Positions 53,623 to 61,996 of a DNA stretch of 64,000 nucleotides are shown here, piece by piece. Numbering within the stretch: the stretch's first letter is position 1; each line of letters begins with the position of its first letter. The DNA comes from Aldersonia sp. NBC_00410 (GTDB taxonomy: Bacteria > Actinomycetota > Actinomycetes > Mycobacteriales > Mycobacteriaceae). The translations under genes were made by a program, and so were the position numbers. Where the stretch lies: contig NZ_JAPENM010000013.1 of the NCBI RefSeq assembly GCF_026342035.1, positions 62,001-126,000 of the forward strand. The letters run 5' to 3'. Below the pieces are notes generated by a model. It did not search any database. It was given only the letters and a program-made list of their open reading frames with translations, and was not told where the DNA came from.

Positions 53623-54435
53623 ATGACCGGCGAGGAAATACGGTACGAGGTCACCGAGATCAAGGCGATCCGGGGCACCGAGGCGAAAACGATCACAAGC
53701 AAGCAGCAGGAAGGCTGGGAGCTGGTCACCCAACAGAAGGGCCGCCTGCGAACCACCATGACCTTCCGTCGACCAAAGCCAAAGACCCCCTGGCGATTGT
53801 GGGCTGCACTCGGCGGCGTCGCGGTTGTCGGGGTGGGCATCATGACCGTCGGGGCGATATTGGAAGACGACAGCGACGCGTCCACGACCGACGCCGTGGC
53901 AGCCTCGAACGCCGAGCAGTCCTCCCCGCAGCCTGCTCCGGAACGGGAAGCGGATCCCTCCTCGTCGGCTGACCCGATGATCTGCGATACGAAACAAATT
54001 TTTGGAGATCCATGCAAGTTCGGTCAGACCGCGATCTACAGCGACACGGTGCGGTCGGGCGAGGTGAAGCTGGAGATCACCGTGGGCGCACCGGTCGAGT
54101 TCACGCCGAGTGAGGACGCGATCATCCTGTATGACCGGCCTCTGCAGCCCGTGAGCGTCTACTTCCCGATCACCATCAAGAACATATCGCCTGACTCAAC
54201 CAATCCGACTACGGTCCACACCCAGGCGATAAACGCCGAACAGGGCGAATACGGCGACATCCGGGAAGTGAGCGACGGCGACGTCGGCTTGCGCTCGGTC
54301 ACCTCAGCTCTCAGCCTGCCCGTGAACGAGTCGTTGAGCGTCAAGGAAGGCTGGAACATGAAAACGCTTGAGGGTGTCGAGTACAGCCTGAGGATCGATG
54401 GTCTGGCCGGATACAGCATCAAGTTCACGCGGTGA
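53623..54435 (+). CDS. Membrane-anchored protein with DUF4352-like outer domain
   Basis: 270 residues from ATG 53623 with a GGAAGAG box upstream. The cytoplasmic head (residues 1-55) contains YEVTEIKAIRGTEAKTIT and KQQEGWELVTQQKGRLRT. One membrane helix (about 62-85) and a Ser/Glu/Pro-rich linker follow. The outer domain (about 140-270) has VKLEITVGAPVEFTP and VYFPITIKNISPDS, the immunoglobulin-like pattern of DUF4352/telomere-binding-factor-like lipoproteins. Function unknown. It may sense or bind an envelope ligand. Confidence 0.7.
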   Translation: MTGEEIRYEVTEIKAIRGTEAKTITSKQQEGWELVTQQKGRLRTTMTFRRPKPKTPWRLWAALGGVAVVGVGIMTVGAILEDDSDASTTDAVAASNAEQSSPQPAPEREADPSSSADPMICDTKQIFGDPCKFGQTAIYSDTVRSGEVKLEITVGAPVEFTPSEDAIILYDRPLQPVSVYFPITIKNISPDSTNPTTVHTQAINAEQGEYGDIREVSDGDVGLRSVTSALSLPVNESLSVKEGWNMKTLEGVEYSLRIDGLAGYSIKFTR

Positions 54436-54657
54436 TCCTCAGGTGACGGGCAAGCTCGCCGGGAACGATCGTTACCGCGACCGCCACATCCGCAGCCTGT
54501 GCCTCACCACTGCTGATATCCGTGCAGTCGACTTCTGAAACTGACAGTCGTCCTGCGGAAACACGCCGCCGAGGTGTCTTGCAATCCCATCTCGAAAGCC
54601 GAAGTGTCAAAACCGCGCAACCGACGGGATAACGAGAAACCCTAGGCAGGGGAACGC

Positions 54658-55200
54658 ATGTCACTGATCGGATACGCGCGAGTGTCCACCACCGACCAGA
54701 ATCCGCAGCTGCAGCTCGACGCACTGGCCGCCGCTGGTGTCGACCGCGTGTTCACCGATCACGGTGTCTCGGGTTCCAAGACGTCACGTCCACAGCTCGA
54801 CGCCGTGCTCGACTACCGGCGCCCGCGCGACACCCTGGTCGTGTGGAAGCTCGACCGGCTCGGCCGCAACACGCAGCGTGTTGGGTTCTGTTCGCTGACC
54901 GATGGCATCACCACCGACGGGCCGATGGGCCGGGCGATGCTCACGATCATGGCCGCGTTCGCACAGCCCGAACGGGAAATGATGATCGAGCGCACCCGCG
55001 CAGGACTCACCGCCGCAGCCGCGAACGGTCGCAAGGTTGGCCGGCCCCGCAAGGTTGACGCCACCGACGCCGAGCGGGCCCGCGCATGGAAGGCGAAGGG
55101 CCTTTCCGCCCCGGAAATCGCGCGGATACTGGGCGTGTCCCGGGCGACGATCTACCGCTACCTTGAGGCCCCGGCCGCCGCGGTCGAGGTAGCCGAGTGA
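54658..55200 (+). CDS. Serine recombinase of the resolvase/invertase family
   Basis: 180 residues from ATG 54658. The catalytic domain has YARVSTTDQNPQLQLDAL with the nucleophilic Ser, VVWKLDRLGR and EREMMIERTRAGL. The C-terminal HTH is GLSAPEIARILGVSRATIYR. Between LDRLGRNTQ and RVGFCSLTDG about 13 residues normally present in the family (the helix before GVGF.SL) are missing in frame, so activity is doubtful. Found at many plasmid and transposon resolution systems. Confidence 0.85.
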   Translation: MSLIGYARVSTTDQNPQLQLDALAAAGVDRVFTDHGVSGSKTSRPQLDAVLDYRRPRDTLVVWKLDRLGRNTQRVGFCSLTDGITTDGPMGRAMLTIMAAFAQPEREMMIERTRAGLTAAAANGRKVGRPRKVDATDAERARAWKAKGLSAPEIARILGVSRATIYRYLEAPAAAVEVAE

Positions 55201-55379
55201 GCGCCGGCGGCGACGCATTCCGCGCTGCGCACGCGCTGGGCCGTGCCGCGTCACTGCGCCGAGAACGGCTCGACGCGAACCCGTGGCGGGTCGTGGGCGG
55301 CACCAGCCGCGAAACGTTGATGGCCCGTTGTTGGCGCGCTGGGTACGCGTCCCACCACCCCCGACCCGACTCCACGTAA
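55197..55379 (+). CDS. Small basic protein coupled to the recombinase
   Basis: 60 residues from a GTG that overlaps the recombinase stop codon (GTGA). Arg-rich (GRAASLRRERLDANPWRVVG). No family was recognised. The overlap is the main support. Confidence 0.4.
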   Translation: MSAGGDAFRAAHALGRAASLRRERLDANPWRVVGGTSRETLMARCWRAGYASHHPRPDST

Positions 55380-55483
55380 TCCCCGCAGCCCGTCGCGTCT
55401 CTACACTCCGACCGAGCAATCCCCCACCACCCGCAGCCCCGGCCGTCCTGGTCGGGGCTGCGCTGCGTAAACGGATCTTCTGA

Positions 55484-55666
55484 CTACGGATCAGACGGTC
55501 GCTCGACGTCGAGGAACTCGGCGAGGCCCTCATGCGGCAGCAGCGCGGCGGCCTGGTCCTCGACGGCCTGGTGGTCGTACGGCGGTATGAGGTGCGCGAA
55601 GCATTGATTGGGGCCGAGGAACTCGTCGAGCTCGGGCCGATCGGCGGGGGTCTTGTCGGTGGTCAT
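55484..55666 (-). CDS. Small acidic protein coupled to the HNH gene
   Basis: 60 residues from ATG 55666, with AGGAGG 7-8 nt upstream, overlapping the HNH gene's stop codon by 4 nt. The acidic sequence contains DRPELDEFLGPNQCFAHLIP and ends LDVERPSDP. Its coupling and opposite charge suggest a partner or inhibitor of the upstream nuclease-like protein, but that is inference. Confidence 0.6.
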   Translation of the reverse strand: MTTDKTPADRPELDEFLGPNQCFAHLIPPYDHQAVEDQAAALLPHEGLAEFLDVERPSDP

Positions 55667-57483
55667 GGTGGAGCCTCCTGCGGGTGTGGCGGGCGAGGGT
55701 AGACCAACGTCGCCGAGCTGGTGACCACGCGCCCGCCAGCGCAGGTCCGGCAACTCACCCGTTTACCGCTGTCAGGGTCGGGGACGAAGTCGTGACCGTA
55801 ATGCTTCCGGTGACCTCGATTGCGCCCGCAGGCCCGGCAGTTTCGCCACCCATTCTTCAGGAACGTATTCTCCGCCGTGAACTCATGACCGGCCGGGCAG
55901 AACTGCGGCACCGCCTTTTTCGCCTCGTAACAGACGAGGCAGCGGCGTACCGTCGTTGGGTTGCTCGTGTCGATCACATACTCGTGCCCATGCTTCGGCA
56001 CATGATCGGCGTTGAGGCGGCACAGCACACAGTTGCGCCACCCCTTAGCCGTGTACTCAGTCGTCTGGTCGGTGAACTCGTGTCCATTGATGCAGTGCGC
56101 GGGCGGCGGGTTCAACTCGCGGCAGGTAAGACACCGACGCTTCTTGGCCGGGCCATCCGGGTCGGGTACGAACGGGTGCCCGAACTGCGGGATGTGCGTC
56201 CGATCCCAGATGCACTGCTGGCAGTACCGTTTGCCCTGGTTGTCAATCCGCTTGTTCTCGGGGGTGTACTCGTGGCCTTGCGGACAGAACTGCGGCGTGG
56301 ATTCCGCTCGTTGCCGGCAGATCAGGCATCGTCGGCGCAGCGCGCTGGTGTTGTCTGTGTCAGCGACAAACTCGTGCCCGTGTATTTCAACGTGATTGCG
56401 GTCGGTGTTGCACTGGCGACACCTCCGGTGCCCGTCGAGGTTGTAAAGCGTGTTCTCCTCGTCGTAAGGGTGGCCCCCTGGGCAGGTGAGGACGACTAAG
56501 GCAGCGCGCCTGAGGTTTTCGCCAATCGTCACTGCTTCGAGGTGGTTCGGATTGCAGCACAACGGGACTCCACACAGGTGGTCGATTGTGAGGTTGTGCG
56601 CTGACCCCTCGCCGTTTGCAAGCTCGTAGGCCAAGCGGTGAACCAGGAATGTTCGACCCTTCCGCTTCTGACCCGACACCCACACATAGATACGGCCGTA
56701 ACCTTGCTTGTTCTTGGGGCCCGTCCAAACCTGGCAGTCATCGGTCAGCGCGTGAAAGGTCTTGCCTCGCTCCGATACCGGCTGAGGAACGAGACTCTCC
56801 TTCAGCTTCACCTCGGGCGACGCAACAACGCCGCTCAGACCATGCCCGTCGAGGTACGTCATCGCGCGGGCAACGCTGGGCGCGACGGTGATCAGCTCGC
56901 CGCAGCCGCAGCCGCATCTAACCTTGTTCGGGTCGCCGTACTCCCTCAATCGACGGGCATGCGACTGGCACAGCCCGCCAGTGAAGTGCTGGCGCTCACA
57001 CCCGTCGAGATCACATCTGCGACCGGTTACCCCGCCGCTTCGCTTCACTAGCGGCGGAGTCGGCTCCCCCTCCATCGGGACCCGCGTACCCGGCTCGGTG
57101 TTGTGCTTGCGCGCATTGCAGTCCCAGTGAGCCGCGCGACAGTTGTCCATCGTGTGAGGGCCGCCCTTTGACAGCGGAATCACATGGTCGATGACGGGGG
57201 ACAGCGGTTCATGCGTGCCCCCGGTTACTCGGGCTGTTCGCAGAGTTTCCGGGATCAGTGCCCCGCACAGGTGGCAGATCCACCCGTCACGCTCAAACAC
57301 CTCGCGGGCAACTACAAGTTCGGTCTCCACTCCCCATCCCGCTGCACGGTTGACCATGTCGCGTGCCCGGACGAGGTCCTGCTTGCGTTGTTTGACGTGT
57401 TCGGGGCAACGCTGACGGCTCGGCCCACGCCCCGACGGACGCGGGTCGAACATCGCGTCGCAGTCAGCGCACTCGATGAGCAT
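55663..57483 (-). CDS. Double-HNH protein with a multi-zinc C-terminal array
   Basis: 606 residues from ATG 57483. The N-terminus has CADC ... C zinc ligands. The first HNH module is at about 70-130 (ICHLCGALIP, VIDHVIPLSKGG, NCRAAHWDCNARK). A Cys-rich segment follows, then a second phage-type HNH module at about 245-340 (CQVWTGPKNKQGYGRIYVW, NLTIDHLCGVPLCCNPNHLE). From 350 to 590 run several modules of about 60 residues with paired CxxC and GHEF/GHxY (RRCLICRQ, CPQGHEYTPEN, CVLCRLNADHVPKHGHEYV). Probably a metal-dependent nuclease or DNA-binding protein of a mobile element. Confidence 0.75.
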   Translation of the reverse strand: MLIECADCDAMFDPRPSGRGPSRQRCPEHVKQRKQDLVRARDMVNRAAGWGVETELVVAREVFERDGWICHLCGALIPETLRTARVTGGTHEPLSPVIDHVIPLSKGGPHTMDNCRAAHWDCNARKHNTEPGTRVPMEGEPTPPLVKRSGGVTGRRCDLDGCERQHFTGGLCQSHARRLREYGDPNKVRCGCGCGELITVAPSVARAMTYLDGHGLSGVVASPEVKLKESLVPQPVSERGKTFHALTDDCQVWTGPKNKQGYGRIYVWVSGQKRKGRTFLVHRLAYELANGEGSAHNLTIDHLCGVPLCCNPNHLEAVTIGENLRRAALVVLTCPGGHPYDEENTLYNLDGHRRCRQCNTDRNHVEIHGHEFVADTDNTSALRRRCLICRQRAESTPQFCPQGHEYTPENKRIDNQGKRYCQQCIWDRTHIPQFGHPFVPDPDGPAKKRRCLTCRELNPPPAHCINGHEFTDQTTEYTAKGWRNCVLCRLNADHVPKHGHEYVIDTSNPTTVRRCLVCYEAKKAVPQFCPAGHEFTAENTFLKNGWRNCRACGRNRGHRKHYGHDFVPDPDSGKRVSCRTCAGGRVVTSSATLVYPRPPHPQEAPP

Positions 57484-58139
57484 GGAACCCTCCTCGCATC
57501 CATTGCATCATCAGCGACCGACACCATGCACGCGTGAGGTCGGTACCTACGAGGTGAGCGCGTACCGAAGTCGTCAATTACGGACCGGCTCTCCGATTGA
57601 CCACAACCACCCCCGACGCGCTGACCTACCGTGTCGGGCTAAGTCACGCCGCGAGCCATCGCTACGAGTTGTGTTCGGGCCGCCGTCGATTCGGTCTCTT
57701 TGCTGTACGACCCGGCGATCCTTGATATCGGGCCGGAACGAGAAGTGGCTGATCCAGATCGCCAGGCAGATGCGCAGTACGACCGGCGGATCCGCGCCAT
57801 GCGTGGTTGATCGAACGGGGCACGGAATGGAAGTGCCCCGGCGGCTCTCCCTTCCGCCGGGGCACGTCTGGGGCGAGTTGGCCGTTGAGGTCCGAGTCTC
57901 GCCACAGGTCTCCTACGCGCCTGGGGGCGCGTGCGCAACAGTGGGCAGATCAAGCAAAGGGTGCGTTCGTCCTTGGTGCGCCCCACGTCGAGTCATCGGC
58001 CGTGCAACCGGTCCGCGCGGCTCCCCTCCGCGATGCTCCGACACACGGTAACACCGCGGCGTCTTAGCTCGGTGGCCGGCGCGGGGCGTCGGCCCATCGC
58101 TTCGGCCCGAAGCGCAATCCAGGATCGAGTTCGTGGGGT
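57484..58139. other. Intergenic, no supported gene
   Basis: 656 bases between the HNH gene start and the sigma factor gene end. It holds one strong hairpin (57833-57865). Remaining open frames look non-coding. Confidence 0.5.
57833..57865. terminator. Strong GC hairpin, terminator-like
   Basis: A perfect 12-bp stem, GTGCCCCGGCGG paired with CCGCCGGGGCAC, around a 9-nt loop. There is no following T-tract, as is common for actinobacterial terminators. It could end the sigma-factor transcript (minus strand). Confidence 0.55.
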
Positions 58140-58676
58140 TCATGCGGCGAGCAACGCTTCGAGTTGTGTTCTGCCGCGGCTGATTCGGCTCTTCACCGTT
58201 TGCACACCGATGCCTTGGTGTTCGGCGATCTCGGCGTAGGACAGGTCGGTGAACTCGCGCAGCACGATGGCCTCGCGGAATTCGGCGGGAAGTTCGGCGA
58301 GCGCACGGCGCACGGCGTCGACGTCGACGACGCGGTCTTCCACCGAGGGCGCGCTGCTCGCGGTGGTGAGGTCGACCAGTTCCGTCGGGTCGACGAAGTC
58401 GGTGGCAATCCGGGCGGCGCGGCGGCGGTGGATGTCGATGGCCGCGTTGGATACAACACGATAGAACCACGTGCCAAAGCGGGCTTCGCCGTTGAACTTT
58501 CCGAGATTCTGCCAGGCCGCGATGAGTGCGTTCTGCAGTGCGTCTTCGGCGTCTTCACGGTTGCCGGTGATCCGCAGGGAGATGTTCCAGGCGCTTTGTC
58601 GTTGCGGTGCGATGAGTTCGGCGAACGCGGCCCGGTCACCGTCGCGGCAGCGCGCAAGCAGCTCGGTTTCGCTCAC
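58140..58676 (-). CDS. ECF-type RNA polymerase sigma factor
   Basis: 178 residues from GTG 58676. Region 2 shows RQSAWNISLRITGNREDAED, ALQNALIAAWQNLGKF and FGTWFYRVVSNAAIDIHRRR. Region 4 shows LRALAELP-like LAELPAEFREAIVLREFTDL, YAEIAEHQGIGVQTVKSRIS and RGRTQLEALLA. Length and spacing are those of group IV sigma factors. No anti-sigma gene is adjacent; the Asp/His-rich gene upstream on the same strand is the only neighbour. The target promoters are unknown. Confidence 0.9.
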   Translation of the reverse strand: MSETELLARCRDGDRAAFAELIAPQRQSAWNISLRITGNREDAEDALQNALIAAWQNLGKFNGEARFGTWFYRVVSNAAIDIHRRRAARIATDFVDPTELVDLTTASSAPSVEDRVVDVDAVRRALAELPAEFREAIVLREFTDLSYAEIAEHQGIGVQTVKSRISRGRTQLEALLAA

Positions 58677-58805
58677 TGGATCGATCTCCCCCGGTGGTTC
58701 TGTTTCGGGCCGCCTCCCCAGCGCCCAGACTTCGGAGCCTAGCAGCCGCCATGAATTCCATCGCGGCTGCGGTCATGGTCATCCAACCGGAGCATCCCGG
58801 TGTGA

Positions 58806-59207
58806 TCAGTACCCGTCGGTCTCGAACCCGGCGTCGTCGTGGCCGAAAGCCGAGTCATGCCCCAGACTGGTGCCGTCGTCGTGCCCGATCTCGATGTCGT
58901 CGTGCCCGAGGCCGGTGCCATGACCGCCGCCCGACAGCAGATCGTGGAGATCGACACCCGTGTCGTGATGGTCGGTGCCGTGGCTTCCCGTCAACAGGTC
59001 GTGGAGATCGACGTCGGTGTCCTCAGCGGGGGTATTCACGGTGTCGTCCATCGTCGGCACGAGGTCTGAGTCCACGTCCGGGGTATTCGGGTCGAGTGCG
59101 ACGCCGATCATGTGTTCCCACAGATCATCGGGCAGATGTTCGCCCACCTCATGCACGAGGACATCCAGGATCTGGTCCAACAGGGAAGGGGTTTCGTCGG
59201 GTGTCAT
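58806..59207 (-). CDS. Asp/His-rich repeat protein upstream of the sigma factor
   Basis: 133 residues from ATG 59207 (MTPDETPSLLDQILDVL). A helical N-terminal third is followed by Asp/His/Gly-rich repeats (DVDLHDLLTGSHG, GVDLHDLLSGGGHG, HDDIEIGHDDG, GHDSAFGHDD) that look able to bind metal ions. No membrane segment. It lies 130 nt upstream of, and on the same strand as, the ECF sigma factor gene, so it might be part of its regulatory unit. No family recognised. Confidence 0.55.
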   Translation of the reverse strand: MTPDETPSLLDQILDVLVHEVGEHLPDDLWEHMIGVALDPNTPDVDSDLVPTMDDTVNTPAEDTDVDLHDLLTGSHGTDHHDTGVDLHDLLSGGGHGTGLGHDDIEIGHDDGTSLGHDSAFGHDDAGFETDGY

Positions 59208-59546
59208 TTTGGGTGGTTCACGTCCTTTCGTCTGGCCGTCATGGCTGCTCGAGCGTTGGACGCGCCGGCACCACGGAATGTTCCCGACAGTGTGCACCGC
59301 GAGCTGCGCGTGGCCTACCGGGCGGGTCCCGACCCCTGGGTGTCGGTGGTGTCCGCGGTGGATGAAGATCGCGGCAACGGTGTGCGCGGCGATCCTGCGA
59401 GGGGTTCGGGCCGTGCTCGGCGGAGTTCGCGATGCGATCTTGGTAACAGCGGGTCCGGGAACCTTCCCGCCGGGGGCCGCGTCTACTCCTGTGACCAGCC
59501 GAGTAAGCCGCACTCGGCGCAGCCGACCCCACTCGACGGAGATTCG

Positions 59547-59864
59547 ATGTACCCGAACCAGTACCCCGCCCCCGCTCACGACTATGGCCGGGCGCCGATG
59601 CCCTCTCCGCACGCCGGATGGGCTGCTGCGGCCGTCATCTTTTTTTGGCCTTTGGCCTTCTCTGCGTTCAGCCAGTCCTCGAAGGTGGTGGCCCTGTGGG
59701 TTGTTGGAGACTTCCAGGGCGCGCAGAACGCTTCCAATCGCGCGAAGAGGCTCGGTAAGATTGCGCTTCTGCTCTGGGCAGTGATCACCGTCGGATTCAT
59801 TGTCGTCTACGCCGTGATCCTCGGTGCGATAGTCCAGGACGTCAACGATCTGAACTCCTACTGA
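59547..59864 (+). CDS. CD225/dispanin-family small membrane protein
   Basis: 105 residues from ATG 59547, with GGAG 5 nt upstream. A Pro/Tyr-rich start is followed by WAAAAVIFFWPLAFSAFSQS and SKVVALWVVGDFQGAQNASN, then RAKRLGKIALLLWAVITVGF: the intramembrane hairpin, conserved basic loop and second helix of the CD225 family. Bacterial members are small membrane proteins often linked to ESX or cell-envelope functions. The molecular role is unknown. Confidence 0.8.
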   Translation: MYPNQYPAPAHDYGRAPMPSPHAGWAAAAVIFFWPLAFSAFSQSSKVVALWVVGDFQGAQNASNRAKRLGKIALLLWAVITVGFIVVYAVILGAIVQDVNDLNSY

Positions 59865-60127
59865 CCATTTTGTCCAACCATGGCCCGGCAGATCCTTCGC
59901 GTCTCACGACAGTCGGATGATCTAGTTTGGGTCAGGGGCGCGTGTGGCCGCTGGCGGGCCGTGCTCGGGCGATCCGATCTCCTTCTCGACTGAAGTGTGG
60001 TCGAGGTGGATCCGGGCGATGCAGCATCCCACCCAGAAACTCGGGGCGGGCGTCGGGAACTTTCTTTGCTCCCGGCGCATCCAACAAGTAGAACCCAATT
60101 CGAACAGACCGAACGAGGAGCAGAGTC

Positions 60128-60262
60128 ATGGACCTGGACATTCCCACCTTCGACAGCGACGGAAACGACATGAGCGAGCCGGCCGCGCCGTGGAACAACC
60201 CGTTCGACCCCGATGGCCTGCTCGAAGTCGAGGAACTCGACATCCCCACCTACCTCGACTGA
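60128..60262 (+). CDS. 44-residue acidic peptide with a duplicated LDIPT motif
   Basis: An ATG with GAGGAG 7 nt upstream opens a 44-codon frame that begins MDLDIPTFDSDG and ends EELDIPTYLD. The LDIPT-aromatic motif is repeated at both ends around a Pro/Asn-rich middle (PAAPWNNPFDPDG). It has about fourteen acidic residues and no basic ones, and no cysteine. The strong ribosome binding site argues it is expressed. Possible roles include a modified-peptide precursor or an inhibitor mimicking nucleic acid; neither is supported by neighbours. Confidence 0.55.
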   Translation: MDLDIPTFDSDGNDMSEPAAPWNNPFDPDGLLEVEELDIPTYLD

Positions 60263-60448
60263 CCAACTACGCCTGAATGGTCGTCAGGATCTGCGGCTGC
60301 GCTTGATGGCCGGGTCGAGATCGGTCATCAAGCGCAGGGGGCTGACCGGGGTCCGGAACGGGATTGCAAACGCGGCAACGGGTGGCGCCGGGGCGCTTTG
60401 CGCATCGGACCCGGCTCGGTGTCCGGGTAAGCCGTTACCTTTCCGCGC

Positions 60449-61165
60449 ATGACACAAGAACCAGCACCCACCGACGCTATGACCTGGCGAAACGCCCGCA
60501 AATGGGCGTCCGCCAACCGCACCACCGGCGCCGGCACGCGCCTGCGTGCCGTGCGATGCAGCACCCGAGCGGCCCACGTCATGCGGCGGCGCAGCTCCGT
60601 CACCCGCCGCCGCGGCCGCGTGATCGTCGCCGTGCTCGTGGCATTCGTCGCGTTCCTGGTACTGAACACCGCACTCGCCCAATCCACGCCGTCGCTCTCC
60701 TCGCGCTTCGTCTTCGTCGGCATCTCCGTGGCCGGCTTCGTGGCGTGGTGGACGATGATCACCGCTTCAGCGGTCCGCGCCACCCACGAGCCCGGGTCCG
60801 CACCGGCGACCGCGACGATCACCGTCGTCCGCGGTCACGGCTGCATCGAAGTCACCGACTGGGCCTACCTCCCACACGAGGGACCCGTAAGCCTCATCGC
60901 ACGACGCGCGGCCTACGACCTCGGTGCCAGCCTGCTCACTTGGGCGGATGAGCGCGAGGTCGTGCTCGTCGCCAGCGCCGCCAGTCCCACGCTCGCCGCG
61001 TTCTACCGTGACTGCGGCTTCACCCACACACCCACCCGTGAACATCACGCAGGACGAGTCACCCGCATCATCGGCTGGCTCATGCCCTTCCAGCCGGCAT
61101 TACTGCGCTACCCGGGCACTCCACTCCCCGACCCGGACAGGGCCTTCACTCACTTCGCCCGATAG
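60449..61165 (+). CDS. Two-helix membrane protein with GNAT-like C-terminal region
   Basis: 238 residues from ATG 60449. The basic N-terminus is followed by two membrane helices (VIVAVLVAFVAFLVLNTALA and FVFVGISVAGFVAWWTMIT, about 55-110). The C-terminal 130 residues contain YLPHEGPVSLIARRAAYDLG, VLVASAASPTLAAFYRDCGF and end near THFAR. The AAFYRDCGF segment resembles the acetyl-CoA-binding end of GNAT acetyltransferases. Function unknown; it lies between two very small peptide genes. Confidence 0.6.
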   Translation: MTQEPAPTDAMTWRNARKWASANRTTGAGTRLRAVRCSTRAAHVMRRRSSVTRRRGRVIVAVLVAFVAFLVLNTALAQSTPSLSSRFVFVGISVAGFVAWWTMITASAVRATHEPGSAPATATITVVRGHGCIEVTDWAYLPHEGPVSLIARRAAYDLGASLLTWADEREVVLVASAASPTLAAFYRDCGFTHTPTREHHAGRVTRIIGWLMPFQPALLRYPGTPLPDPDRAFTHFAR

Positions 61166-61190
61166 CAAACACCATGGGTTAGGAGACAAC

Positions 61191-61274
61191 ATGGATCAGT
61201 CAGTCGCGATCGCCAACGCCAACGCCAACGCACATGTCATTGCAGTCATCGCCGGTGTCGCGGTGCAGAACTAG
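61191..61274 (+). CDS. 27-residue hydrophobic peptide with Ala-Asn repeats
   Basis: An ATG with AGGAG 6 nt upstream opens a 27-codon frame: MDQSVAI, then ANANANA, then an alternating Val/Ile/Ala tail ending AVQN. It lies 18 nt before a SUKH gene on the same strand. The alternating hydrophobic pattern would suit a beta strand or a membrane-active peptide. Alternatives are a peptide toxin neutralised by the neighbouring immunity-like protein, or a leader peptide. Confidence 0.5.
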   Translation: MDQSVAIANANANAHVIAVIAGVAVQN

Positions 61275-61292
61275 CGCAGGAAGTAGGTAGCG

Positions 61293-61895
61293 GTGGCAAA
61301 AGAACAGCCACCAGCACTGGTGATCGAGGCGACGGCCTGCACCTCAACCGGTCCAGACGAGCAAACCCCTGCCGACGATTCGTATCAGACCGCGATCACC
61401 GAACTCACGGACGCGCAGCGAGCCTGGTACGAGAAGGAAAGGACCGACGGGATCGACAGCTCGTGGATGCTGACCAGCCCCGAACCGCCCGCAACAGACG
61501 AAGCGATCCACGTTGCTGAACAACGTCTCGGTGTGCACTTCGATCAGCAGTACACGCAATGGCTCCACCACGTGAACGGCTGGAAGTCGTTCTCCGGCGC
61601 CACCGACCTCCTCCCCCTCGACAGCATCGCACGGGACTCGCTCCCCGCACAGGGACTTCAGGTGTACAGCGAGAGCGGGGAACTCACGCCCGACAGGGTC
61701 GGCGTCGACTCGTTCGACGACCTGATCGTCATCGGCGGAACCGAGGAGGGCTCGAACTTCATCGCCATCGAAGCCGCCCCCAACCCCGAGACTGCGAGCA
61801 TGCCGGTATACGAGTTCGGCCACGGGGACGTCACCAAATACGACGATTTCAAAACGTTCCTCCAATCGGAGATCGACACGCTGAACCAGATATGA
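61293..61895 (+). CDS. SMI1/KNR4 (SUKH)-family protein, probable immunity protein
   Basis: 200 residues from GTG 61293, with an AGGAAG box upstream. The SUKH core is clear: PPATDEAIHVAEQRLGVHF, QQYTQWLHHVNGWKSFSG, TDLLPLD, VDSFDDLIVIGGTEEGSNFI and YEFGHGDVTKYDDFKTFL. No signal peptide, so it acts in the cytoplasm, unlike the following lipoprotein copies. SUKH proteins neutralise nuclease toxins of polymorphic toxin systems. It heads the array. Confidence 0.8.
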   Translation: MAKEQPPALVIEATACTSTGPDEQTPADDSYQTAITELTDAQRAWYEKERTDGIDSSWMLTSPEPPATDEAIHVAEQRLGVHFDQQYTQWLHHVNGWKSFSGATDLLPLDSIARDSLPAQGLQVYSESGELTPDRVGVDSFDDLIVIGGTEEGSNFIAIEAAPNPETASMPVYEFGHGDVTKYDDFKTFLQSEIDTLNQI

Positions 61896-61996
61896 ACCAC
61901 AGAGCAGCGACCCTCAATCACCGGGTCCCGGCGGCGGGAAATTACGGCACGACCGAAATACATCCCTTCGTCGGACCGAAGGACAAGGAACCGATA

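Noticed and set aside
57913..58470. Minus-strand 185-codon frame overlapping the sigma factor end
   Set aside because: Arg/His/Pro-rich shadow of the ECF sigma factor coding frame.
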